Assembly (NCBI GenBank): GCA_021821565.1
Contig: JAKACI010000072.1
Location: 1 to 7,526, forward strand
DNA: 7,526 bases
Source: a bacterium
GTDB taxonomy: Bacteria > SZUA-79 > Acidulodesulfobacterales > Acidulodesulfobacteraceae
Reading direction: 5' to 3'
This document shows, one piece after another, positions 1 to 6,087 of the stretch. Each line of letters opens with the position of its first letter. Position 1 is the stretch's first letter. The position numbers and the translations under genes are program-made. The notes under the pieces are model-generated. The model worked only from the letters and a program-made list of their open reading frames with translations. It searched no databases and had not been told where the DNA came from.

Positions 1-2
1 CT

Positions 3-1139
3 GCCGATAACCTTGAACATATCACGAATTCGTTAAAAAAATCAATCGGGACAAACACAGGAGAGCATAAAATAAAGGTTATATTATCTAATATAGCGGA
101 ACTTTCTGATAATTTAAACAAATTAGTATATTTAAATCAAAAGAATTTTAATGTAATGATGACTAATTTCGCAGGTTTTTCTCGCAATATTAACGGATTA
201 ACCGTAAAAAACGATAGGGCTTTAACGAGAACAATTCATAATTTTAAAACAATATCCGATAATTTGAAGCAAGACCTTCCAGCTATTACTAATAATATCA
301 AAATAGTATCGGCGAATTTAAGCGATATTTTAACTAAAAATAAGTCAAATATAAACAGAAGCATTGTTCATATCAGAAAAGATACTAAACAGCTCCAATT
401 ATCTTTAAATCAAATATACGGAATATCGTCAAAAATAAATGAAGGCAAAGGGACTTTAGGGAAACTCGTAAATAGAAATTCCGTATATGATAATCTTAAC
501 GGCTCGCTTAAAGGCATTAATAATTTAGTTGGAGGTTTTAATAGTTTTAAAATAAAAATGAATATGAATTCTCAATATCTTGCCAAATCAAACGGATCGG
601 TAACGGAAGTTAACATCAGACTTCAGCCTTCCCCCGGACATTATTACGTTCTGGGAGTTGATTCGGCGCCCGTTAATTATGGAAATTCATTCGGAGAAAC
701 CCAAACCACAACTTATACTACAAATAATCCTCCGTCAGGAGAGTTTTATCCTTCAAGTGTTACAACGAATACGACTCAATATTCTAATTCTAATAATATC
801 AAATTTAATGCAGAAATTGCCAAAAATTTTTATAATTTCACTTTTTTGGCTGGTCTCATGTATTCCACCGGAGGGGTTGGTGTTAATTATTATGTTCCTG
901 AGACGCATAGAAATTTAAAATTATACGCAAGAGCGTTCGGATTTAATTCTAATAACGGTTCTGCGGAAGCTTACGTTAATGCCGGTATCAGTTATACATT
1001 TTTCAGGCATCTTTTTATAGATACCGGTTATGACGATATTTTTAGTAAAAATAACAACAGATCGCTGTTTGTCGGCGGCGGTATCAAATTTACCGATAAA
1101 GATTTGGAATATTTGATAGCAGGAAGTAAAATGCCGTAA
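3..1139 (+). CDS. MlaD/MCE-family protein, C-terminal part (5' partial)
   Basis: The frame is open from base 3 to the stop at 1137-1139, giving 378 visible residues with the N-terminus outside the window. An ATG at 156 is internal, because coding continues without a stop upstream of it. The first half (to about base 480) is polar, Asn/Lys/Leu-rich and helical, with recurring patterns such as SDNLNKL and SDNLKQDL, like the long helical region that follows the MCE domain in MlaD proteins. The stretch GTLGKLVNRNSVYDNLNGSL (about bases 456-515) is a common signature of these proteins. The second half is rich in Tyr, Asn and alternating hydrophobics and looks like a beta-barrel or beta-rich domain. 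It ends VGGGIKFTDKDLEYLIAGS, close to the end seen in deltaproteobacterial MlaD proteins. The family binds phospholipid or other lipids in the periplasm and works with an MlaE/MlaF-type ABC transporter. The MCE domain itself cannot be checked here. Confidence 0.8.
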   Translation, partial: ADNLEHITNSLKKSIGTNTGEHKIKVILSNIAELSDNLNKLVYLNQKNFNVMMTNFAGFSRNINGLTVKNDRALTRTIHNFKTISDNLKQDLPAITNNIKIVSANLSDILTKNKSNINRSIVHIRKDTKQLQLSLNQIYGISSKINEGKGTLGKLVNRNSVYDNLNGSLKGINNLVGGFNSFKIKMNMNSQYLAKSNGSVTEVNIRLQPSPGHYYVLGVDSAPVNYGNSFGETQTTTYTTNNPPSGEFYPSSVTTNTTQYSNSNNIKFNAEIAKNFYNFTFLAGLMYSTGGVGVNYYVPETHRNLKLYARAFGFNSNNGSAEAYVNAGISYTFFRHLFIDTGYDDIFSKNNNRSLFVGGGIKFTDKDLEYLIAGSKMP

Positions 1140-1165
1140 ATTTAAATTAAATTATTATAAAATTA

Positions 1166-1194
1166 TTGTTAATTAATATTACCAAATTTATTAT
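1166..1194 (+). promoter_or_regulatory. Candidate sigma70-type promoter upstream of selD
   Basis: TTGTTA (1166-1171) and TATTAT (1189-1194) are separated by 17 bases, about 115 bases before the selD ATG. In such A/T-rich DNA chance matches are common, so this is only a candidate. Confidence 0.25.
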
Positions 1195-1229
1195 GCAATA
1201 TAAAATATAAAATAATTATCAGGGAAAAA

Positions 1230-1254
1230 AATTAAAAAAGGCAATTTTTTAATT
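1230..1254. repeat. Perfect 10-bp inverted repeat between mlaD-like gene and selD
   Basis: Arms AATTAAAAAA (1230-1239) and TTTTTTAATT (1245-1254) flank a GGCAA loop. The stem is all A/T, so it would be a weak hairpin. It could help end the upstream transcript because the right arm contains a run of six T, but it lacks the GC stem of a standard intrinsic terminator. Confidence 0.3.
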
Positions 1255-1296
1255 ATATATTTAAAATATATATTTAAAAATTTAAAATATATAATT
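1251..1296. repeat. A/T-only 12-bp inverted repeat in selD leader
   Basis: AATTATATATTT (1251-1262) is perfectly complementary to AAATATATAATT (1285-1296), with a 22-base A/T spacer, ending 14 bases before the selD ATG. No clear Shine-Dalgarno lies between it and the start. It may be only composition-driven, or it may be a leader structure or operator. Confidence 0.3.
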
Positions 1297-1310
1297 ATCC
1301 GTAAGATAAT

Positions 1311-2372
1311 ATGACAAATAAAAAATATAAGTTAACTTCTTTGACGTCGGCTCATGGCTGAGGGTGCAAGCTAGGTCCGGAGGACCTTTCCTCAATAATT
1401 GACGATTTGCCTGTTCCATCTAATGATAATGTTCTTGTAGGTTTTGGCTATAAAGACGATGCAGGAGTATATAAAATATCGGACGATAAGTGTCTCATTC
1501 AGACGGTAGATTTTTTCACGCCTGTCGTAGATGACCCTTATGTTTTCGGGCAAATAGCGGCTGCTAATGCCTTGTCGGATGTTTACGCTATGGGAGGACA
1601 GCCTATAACCGTTTTAAATATTGCATGTTTTCCTATCGCCGATGTTGAAAAAGATGTTTTTAAAGAAATATTGCTCGGAGGATTGAATAAAATAAACGAA
1701 TCCGGCGCTGCGCTGCTTGGCGGACATTCAATTGACGATAAAGAGCTGAAATACGGTTTAAGCGTCACGGGGATATGCAAAATAAATGAGATATATTCTA
1801 ATAAAGGAGCTATGCCCGGGGACATTTTATATTTGACAAAAAAATTAGGAACAGGATTTATCGTAAGCGCTTTATGTACCGATTTTTTACGGCAGTCTGT
1901 TTTAGACGAAGCTATAAATTCTATGATAAAATTAAATAAAAAGACTTCAGAATTGGCTGTTTCTTTAAAAGCGGTAAATGCTATGACGGATATTACAGGA
2001 TTCGGACTTGCGGGACATATATCCGAAATGATGATAGCAAGCAAAACTTCTTGCGAATTGCATCTTGAAAATATTCCTTTGATTAACGGAAGTTTGGAAT
2101 TGATAAAGAAAGGAATTAATCCTGCAGGTACAAAACGAAACAGAAAGTTTTTTTCTCAATATGCGAATATTGAAGAAAATATTGACGAAAGTCTTGTATG
2201 GGCTGCTTTTGGAGCTGAAACATCGGGAGGACTTTTAGTTTGCATTCCTGAAGATAAAACATCCGATATTGAAAGTTTATTTAAAAATGCTGGAGAACCT
2301 CTTTATAAAATTGGAAAAATATTGGATAAAACAAAAAATAAAACAGAAAAAATAATTAATTTAGTTAAATAA
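1311..2372 (+). CDS. selD: Selenide, water dikinase SelD, selenocysteine-containing
   Basis: SelD uses ATP and selenide to make selenophosphate, the selenium donor for Sec-tRNA and 2-selenouridine synthesis in the cytoplasm. The frame starts at ATG 1311 and contains one in-frame TGA (1359-1361) read as selenocysteine. The N-terminus is then TSAHG-U17-GCK20, matching the catalytic Cys17/Cys19/Lys20 region of E. coli SelD with Sec replacing Cys17. The product is 353 residues, close to the E. coli length of 347. Further landmarks are GFGYKDDAGVY (about 46-56), QTVDFFTPVVDDPYVFGQIA, ANALSDVYAMGG, GGHSIDD, DITGFGLAGH and ETSGGLL, in the usual AIRS-family order. Reading only from the TTG at 1407 would lose the catalytic residues, so that start is an artefact of the UGA. 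The ribosome-binding site is weak (GTAAG at about 1301). It is convergent with the minus-strand gene ending at 2448. No other sel gene is in view. Confidence 0.96.
1359..1394 (+). promoter_or_regulatory. Bacterial SECIS element of selD
   Basis: The UGA (1359-1361) starts a two-part hairpin. The outer stem TGAGG (1359-1363) pairs with CCTCA (1390-1394). The inner stem AGGTCC (1373-1378) pairs with GGACCT (1382-1387) around a GGA loop (1379-1381). The apical G lies 17 bases after the UGA, inside the short distance typical of bacterial SECIS elements, which SelB recognises on the ribosome to insert Sec. This GC-rich fold stands out from the surrounding A/T-rich sequence and supports Sec decoding. 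Confidence 0.88.
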
Positions 2373-2440
2373 TTAAATAGCAAAATAATTATTAATTAAA
2401 TAAATATTGCAGAACAGGATTTGCCGATAATTGTTTTGAT

Positions 2441-2482
2441 AAAACTTTTAAAATTTTCTAAAATCAAAAGTTTTGTTTTTTT
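2441..2482 (+). terminator. Possible weak terminator after selD
   Basis: AAAACTTTT (2441-2449) is the reverse complement of AAAAGTTTT (2466-2474), and seven T follow at 2476-2482. It would act on the plus-strand selD transcript, but it overlaps the 3' end of the convergent gene and the stem is nearly all A/T. No better terminator is seen between the two genes. Confidence 0.2.
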
Positions 2483-3353
2483 CAAATTCTAATCTTGCTT
2501 CGTCTATAAGCAAATTCCAATTCTTAAAATGCCTTTTAATATCAAATTCCGAAATTCCGTAATATAACGTAGGCTGCAGCGATCCATTGCCGTTAAATTT
2601 TACGGCTTCCGAAATTGACCTTTTTATTTTTTCAAATTTAATTACGGCAACATCCAAGGGCGTATGAGTCAATATTCCAAAAAAATCATTAAAATCAAAC
2701 TTGAACAAATAATCCGTTTTTCTAAATTTTTGATTTAAAAACATTCCATAATATTTAATAAGTTTATTTAATTTTTCCTGTCCATATGCCTGTCCTATTA
2801 AAGCTAAATTTTCAAAACTAAAACATGCTACGGAAAAAGTCGCGCCGTATCGTTTGCATCTTTCCGCCTCTTTTTCGGCAATTTCATCAAATTGATCCTT
2901 TAATAAAAAACCTGTCGATTCATCATATATTTTGTAGCTATTGTAGGAAGAAAATTTAATGATATTTTTTGCAAACTCCGTTTTATCAAAAAATATAAAT
3001 AAAGTACCGTAAAATAATCCAAAATTATTAAAAAGCGTTATGGTTTCAATTTGAAAATATTTTTTTTGAGAAGCAGAATGGGGAGATGTTGTATTAATAA
3101 CTTTGTTTATTGATATTAAACCGTTTTTATTAATTTCCTTTATTTCATCAGGCAGATCTTCATCAAAAGATATACAAATATCGTCATTAGCGGACAGTTT
3201 AAGATTTTTAGCCTGCTCATTTATATAAATTATATCACTTCTCATATCTTTAATTATAACCGGTTTGCTAAATGATGAAAATACTTTGGCAAAATCAACC
3301 CCGAGCAAATAATCGTTTTGCAATTTTTCATTTCCAAATATTTTTGTATCCAT
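2448..3353 (-). CDS. PAS domain protein with degenerate GGDEF domain
   Basis: From ATG 3353 the product is 301 residues. Residues about 25-130 look like a PAS sensor domain (KPVIIKDMRSDIIYINEQAK, later a beta-rich stretch ending FIFFDKTEFAKN). From about 144 onward the pattern follows a GGDEF domain: YDESTGFLLKDQFDEI for DxLTGLxNRRxF, then EAERCKRYGATFSVACFSFE, then RKTD (211-214) and DFNDF (220-224) where GGDEF is expected. The metal-binding Asp of DxDxFK is Ser, and GGDEF is DFNDF, so diguanylate cyclase activity is not expected. The RxxD in the I-site position is kept, so it may bind c-di-GMP, or it may only be a structural remnant. A TTG at 3401 preceded by GGGAAG would add 16 residues. 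I prefer 3353 because the upstream gene probably runs to 3364 in another frame, leaving a 10-base gap. It is cytoplasmic, with no membrane segment or signal peptide. Confidence 0.75.
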   Translation of the reverse strand: MDTKIFGNEKLQNDYLLGVDFAKVFSSFSKPVIIKDMRSDIIYINEQAKNLKLSANDDICISFDEDLPDEIKEINKNGLISINKVINTTSPHSASQKKYFQIETITLFNNFGLFYGTLFIFFDKTEFAKNIIKFSSYNSYKIYDESTGFLLKDQFDEIAEKEAERCKRYGATFSVACFSFENLALIGQAYGQEKLNKLIKYYGMFLNQKFRKTDYLFKFDFNDFFGILTHTPLDVAVIKFEKIKRSISEAVKFNGNGSLQPTLYYGISEFDIKRHFKNWNLLIDEARLEFEKNKTFDFRKF

Positions 3354-3363
3354 ATTTATTGAT

Positions 3364-3495
3364 TTATTGCCATGATAAATTTTTAATAAATAATCTTTCA
3401 AAAAGTTTACTTCCCGACAGAGGAAAATTTTTTGAAATGCCCATAATTTTTGATATATCTTTTTTTCTTATGCAACATTCTGAAATTAAATATTT
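3364..3495 (-). pseudogene. Displaced C-terminus of the ASKHA protein (-1 frame)
   Basis: In the -1 frame relative to the ASKHA gene, an open stretch of 43 codons runs from 3495 to a TAA at 3366-3364. It reads KYLISECCIRKKDISKIM and continues to SKLFERLFIKNLSW. ASKHA/DUF4445 proteins usually end with a LAGA-type motif, a short helix with charged residues, and a tail with spacing FxxxF/YxxxLxF. The in-frame protein stops just after SSLKGC, where that tail should begin, and this displaced segment has the expected spacing (LF-ERL-F-IKN-L-S-W). One extra A in the A5 run (T5 at 3493-3497 on the plus strand) would restore a 465-residue protein. The cause could be a real mutation, a homopolymer sequencing error or, less likely, slippage. 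The match rests on remembered family features, not an alignment. Confidence 0.55.
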
Positions 3496-4760
3496 TTACA
3501 TCCTTTAAGAGAACTATCGTCAATATAATTTATTTTTTTATTTTTAAAAGGAAAAATATCAATAATATCTATATTTTCATTTTTTATATAATTGCCGAAA
3601 GAACCTGATATATAAACATCAAAATTATCGTTAATATTTATTTTGTATTTATTTATCAATATTTCAGCCGCCGATTTTACGGCAGATTTTGCAAATTGAA
3701 ATTGTCTTACATCGTCTTGATAAAATCTTATATCCGTCTTATTATCTCTGTAAACGATAACCTCGTTTTCTTCATTATTAAATCCCTTATTGACGACTGG
3801 ATAGCTTTCTGAGTCAATAAGTTCCATAGGCAGTATTCTTCCGTTTTTATCTATTATTTTTTCACGAAGCAAAGATGCTATTAAATCAATTATACCGCTT
3901 CCGCAAATTCCCTCTGGAATTTTTGATCCGCTGATTGTTTCAAAATCAAATATTCCGTTTTTAAGCTTTATAGAAGATATAGCAGAACCTTGCGCTAACA
4001 TTCCGCGCCTTATATTTCCGCCTTCAAAGGCAGGTCCTGCAGGAGCAGACGTAGTAAAAATTTTATTTTTGTTTCCTATCGCTATTTCTACATTTGTACC
4101 AAAATCGGCTATAAAAACAGGATTATCTTTGTTGTGCATATCTAAATAATAAATTGATGATACGGTATCGCCTCCGACAAACCCGTCTAAGATAGGGAAT
4201 ATAAATAAATCGCTGTTTAATGTGCCGATGTTTTTGCCGGGGTTGAAATTATCAGGAGAAATTGAGTCTGAGGAAATTAAATTTACGTCTATTAAGTTTA
4301 CACCTATTAAATTTACACCTATGCCGCCGCCGCCGCCGCCGCTGGCTAATTTTAATTCATTTATTTTTTCCGGAAATACTATGTTAAAAGCAGGTTTGTA
4401 AGGAGGTTTTGAAAGATCTGCTAAAGGATAGCCGCAAAAAGATAATTCCATTGCCGTATTCCCGGCAAGGGCTGTTTCAATTATATCGGTCAAATCAATG
4501 CCCCTCTCTTTTATAAAATAATTTAAAAGATTTGCAATTGTCAACAATGCTTTTCCCTGTAATTTTTTAACAGATTTTATATTAAGACCGTTTTGTATCC
4601 TTTTTACCGAATCTAATCCAAATTCCGGATATTGCAAGTTTAAGAAACTTTTCTCCGAAATTACTTTATTATCTTTTTTGTCTATTAAAGCGGCAGCAAC
4701 TGTTGTAGTTCCTAAATCAATTGCTATTGAATATTTTTTGGTTGACATATATATTACCAT
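3486..4760 (-). CDS. ASKHA/DUF4445 protein, RACo/RamA-like ATPase without ferredoxin domain
   Basis: The 424-residue product has the ASKHA nucleotide-binding motifs of the family that includes RACo and RamA, which use ATP to drive reduction of inactive Co(II) corrinoid proteins. These are IDLGTTTVAAALID (14-27), ALAGNTAMELSFCG (97-110), FVGGDTVSS (194-202), ADFGTNVEIAIG (218-229), SAPAGPAFEGG (238-248), GICGSGIIDL (284-293) and SGSFGN (385-390). The N-terminal [2Fe-2S] domain of RACo is absent, since the protein starts directly at the ASKHA core, so an electron donor would have to be another protein. A Gly6 tract and IGVNL-type repeats (141-161) interrupt it. The stop at 3486 looks premature, with the family tail continuing in the -1 frame. 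The start at 4760 has AGGTGA nine bases upstream, and a second ATG lies at 4748. It sits 192 bp after rlmN, on the same strand. The corrinoid substrate is unknown and no corrinoid protein is in the window. Confidence 0.85.
   Translation of the reverse strand: MVIYMSTKKYSIAIDLGTTTVAAALIDKKDNKVISEKSFLNLQYPEFGLDSVKRIQNGLNIKSVKKLQGKALLTIANLLNYFIKERGIDLTDIIETALAGNTAMELSFCGYPLADLSKPPYKPAFNIVFPEKINELKLASGGGGGGIGVNLIGVNLIDVNLISSDSISPDNFNPGKNIGTLNSDLFIFPILDGFVGGDTVSSIYYLDMHNKDNPVFIADFGTNVEIAIGNKNKIFTTSAPAGPAFEGGNIRRGMLAQGSAISSIKLKNGIFDFETISGSKIPEGICGSGIIDLIASLLREKIIDKNGRILPMELIDSESYPVVNKGFNNEENEVIVYRDNKTDIRFYQDDVRQFQFAKSAVKSAAEILINKYKININDNFDVYISGSFGNYIKNENIDIIDIFPFKNKKINYIDDSSLKGCKNI
4276..4340. repeat. 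In-frame (GCC)6 tract and 15-bp tandem repeat within the ASKHA gene
   Basis: Three 15-bp units occupy 4276-4290, 4291-4305 and 4306-4320. Units 2 and 3 differ at one base and unit 1 at two or three. They encode IGVNL/IGVNL/IDVNL-type pentapeptides. Next to them six GCC units (4323-4340) encode Gly6. Both periods are multiples of three, so copy-number change keeps the frame. The segment lies in a surface-loop-like insertion between ASKHA motifs. Confidence 0.9.
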
Positions 4761-4769
4761 TACCTTAAA

Positions 4770-4775
4770 TCACCT
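4770..4775 (-). promoter_or_regulatory. Shine-Dalgarno of the ASKHA gene, inside the inverted-repeat arm
   Basis: On the minus strand AGGTGA lies nine bases before ATG 4760. It is part of the outer repeat arm, whose partner at 4908-4927 would pair with it in RNA. Confidence 0.5.
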
Positions 4776-4779
4776 TTAG

Positions 4780-4806
4780 AAAGTATTGAAATTGTTTCAA
4801 TACTTT
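4780..4806. repeat. 12-bp palindrome AAAGTATTGAAA / TTTCAATACTTT
   Basis: This is a perfect 12-bp stem with a TTG (minus strand CAA) loop, 20 bases upstream of the ASKHA start. It could be an operator for a dimeric regulator or a hairpin. The stem is A/T-rich with only a short T tail, so a terminator is less likely. Its outermost three bases overlap the outer arm of the larger inverted repeat, so the two folds compete slightly. Confidence 0.65.
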
Positions 4807-4810
4807 ACAG

Positions 4811-4899
4811 TCCGGATTCCTGCTTTCGCGGGATGGCACTCATTGGGTGAAAAGTTAAATTATACAGTATAGTCATTCTTGCGAAAGCAGGAATCCGGA
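4811..4899. repeat. 19-bp perfect inverted repeat of a dispersed-repeat type
   Basis: TCCGGATTCCTGCTTTCGC (4811-4829) is the exact reverse complement of 4881-4899. Each arm can also fold on itself around a CCTGC-TTTC-GCGGG core. The core resembles the CATTCC...GCGAAAGC...GGAATCC palindromes found in many copies in numerous bacterial genomes (from memory). It is much richer in GC than its surroundings, which supports an origin as a mobile or dispersed repeat. Confidence 0.75.
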
Positions 4900-4941
4900 A
4901 AAATAAATTTCTAACGGTGATTTAAGGATATTATATTGAAA

Positions 4942-4970
4942 ATAATACTTACTTATATATATCCTTTCAA
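4942..4970 (-). promoter_or_regulatory. Candidate promoter for the ASKHA gene
   Basis: On the minus strand TTGAAA (4970-4965) and TATTAT (4947-4942) are 17 bases apart. It overlaps the last codons of rlmN and would place the whole inverted-repeat region in the 5' leader. It is weakly supported because of the A/T bias. Confidence 0.27.
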
Positions 4971-6029
4971 CTGCCCGCATCCGCCGTGAATGCTTTGAGC
5001 CTTAGAATGTCGTATTATAACTACAAACCCGGCTTTCATTAATTTATCCTGAAAATTATTATAATCAGTTTCATTTGTCCTTCCATAATTGTTTTCAAGT
5101 TGTTTTTGGTTCATATTTACAGTTTCGCCTATATTTTCAATATCAAATTTGTTAAACGGTATTAGATTAAATTTTACATTTTTCGGGGAAAATAATTTTA
5201 TTAATTCTTTTGCATTATTGATTGAATCATTAAAATCCTTTATTAAAACATATTCTAAAGTTATTTTGTTATGCCCGAAATATTTGCCGCTGTTTATAAA
5301 TTTTACAATATCTTCTATCGGGTATTTTTTATTAATAGGCATAATTTGATTTCTTAAATAATTACTTGAAGCATTTAGAGAGATAGCAATTTTATATTTC
5401 AAATCTTTAATTTCATTTAATTTATCTATTATACCGCATGTTGAAATAGTAATTTTTCTGCGGGCTATTCCTATAAAGTTAGCGTCGGAAATAATTTCAA
5501 GCGCTTTTTTTACTTCGGATAAATTATCTAACGGTTCGCCCATTCCCATAAATACGACATTCGTAACTTTAATTTTTAATTCATTTTCTATTAATAGAAG
5601 CTGGGATATAATCTCTCCCGAAATTAAATTTCTTTGAAAACCAAAGTTACCGGTAGTGCAAAAATTACACAACATTTTACACCCTGCCTGAGATGAAACG
5701 CACAATGTTTTTCTTTTGCCGTAATCAATAAATACAGACTCTATTGCAGAACCGTCATTTAGTTTAATAAGATATTTTATTGAATAATTGCCTTCGCCGC
5801 CGTTTTCTCTGCTGCTGTTTGTAATCTCCGGCATTTTAAAATTAAAATTTAAATCTAAGTATTCCCTTAACGGTTTTGAAATGTTTGTCATATTGCTAAA
5901 ATCATATATTTTGGCATTATAAATCCATTTCATTATCTGCAATGCATTAAATTTTTTTGCAGAATTGACTGTGCAAAAATTTTCCAATTCTTTTAATGAA
6001 AGATTGAATATAGAATTTTGATTATTCAT
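4953..6029 (-). CDS. rlmN: Dual-specificity 23S rRNA A2503 / tRNA A37 C2-methyltransferase RlmN
   Basis: This radical SAM enzyme methylates C2 of A2503 in 23S rRNA and, in some bacteria, A37 of certain tRNAs. It is 358 residues, a normal length. The [4Fe-4S] motif CKMLCNFC has Cys117, Cys121 and Cys124. FMGMGEPLDN (160-169), STCG (196-199), SLNAS (217-221) and a terminal GGCGQL with Cys351, the transiently methylated cysteine, match the family. ESVFI (97-101) fits the catalytic-Glu strand. An Asn/Gln-rich insertion of about 15 residues (about 305-322) enlarges the loop before the last helix. That is unusual but lies away from the motifs. Cfr resistance enzymes share the fold, but the overall sequence and housekeeping motifs favour RlmN. 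It is first of three minus-strand genes and divergent from cbiC. No strong ribosome-binding site is visible before ATG 6029. Confidence 0.95.
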   Translation of the reverse strand: MNNQNSIFNLSLKELENFCTVNSAKKFNALQIMKWIYNAKIYDFSNMTNISKPLREYLDLNFNFKMPEITNSSRENGGEGNYSIKYLIKLNDGSAIESVFIDYGKRKTLCVSSQAGCKMLCNFCTTGNFGFQRNLISGEIISQLLLIENELKIKVTNVVFMGMGEPLDNLSEVKKALEIISDANFIGIARRKITISTCGIIDKLNEIKDLKYKIAISLNASSNYLRNQIMPINKKYPIEDIVKFINSGKYFGHNKITLEYVLIKDFNDSINNAKELIKLFSPKNVKFNLIPFNKFDIENIGETVNMNQKQLENNYGRTNETDYNNFQDKLMKAGFVVIIRHSKAQSIHGGCGQLKGYI

Positions 6030-6087
6030 AAAATATAGTAATAATTATTTAATTTAAAATATCGGGATTACTTATATATATCATTTT

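Larger units (their letters stand above)
4763..4927. mobile_element. Nested inverted-repeat element (MITE-like) between rlmN and ASKHA gene
   Basis: The outer arms are CCTTAAATCACCTTTAGAAA (4763-4782) and TTTCTAACGGTGATTTAAGG (4908-4927), complementary at 19 of 20 positions. Inside lie a 12-bp palindrome (4780-4806) and a perfect 19-bp inverted repeat (4811-4829 with 4881-4899). The centre carries no ORF. Size and symmetry suggest a small non-autonomous element or a compound dispersed repeat. No convincing target-site duplication is visible, because the flanks are A/T-rich and ambiguous. It occupies most of the 192-bp spacer and must form the leader of the ASKHA transcript if that gene is read through from rlmN or from a promoter near 4942. 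Confidence 0.6.

Noticed and set aside
658..918. 86-codon plus-strand ORF inside the MlaD-like gene
   Set aside because: It is an alternate-frame shadow, Ile-rich, with no domain or ribosome-binding site.
1583..2159. Minus-strand ORFs of 153 and 64 codons inside selD
   Set aside because: They are antisense shadows of a well-supported SelD and show no recognisable domain.
1407..2372. selD starting at TTG 1407
   Set aside because: It lacks the catalytic AHGUGCK loop. The frame continues upstream through a UGA with a SECIS to ATG 1311.
3407..3478. 23-codon minus-strand ORF with ATG at 3478
   Set aside because: It lies in a third frame, is very short and Lys-rich, and competes with the better-supported displaced ASKHA tail.
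3493..3500. Programmed -1 frameshift site in the ASKHA gene
   Set aside because: The A5 run preceded by TGT is not a standard slippery heptamer and no clear downstream stimulatory fold was found. A mutation or sequencing indel is simpler.
3272..3508. 78-codon plus-strand ORF antisense to the PAS/ASKHA junction
   Set aside because: It is antisense to coding sequence on the minus strand and shows no family features.
4811..4899. CRISPR repeat pair or intrinsic terminator
   Set aside because: There are only two arms, in inverted orientation and without regular spacers. The 51-base gap and lack of a T tail do not fit a terminator.
5089..5349. 86-codon plus-strand ORF inside rlmN
   Set aside because: It is antisense to a clear rlmN. 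Its hydrophobic, Phe/Ile-rich content reflects A/T bias.
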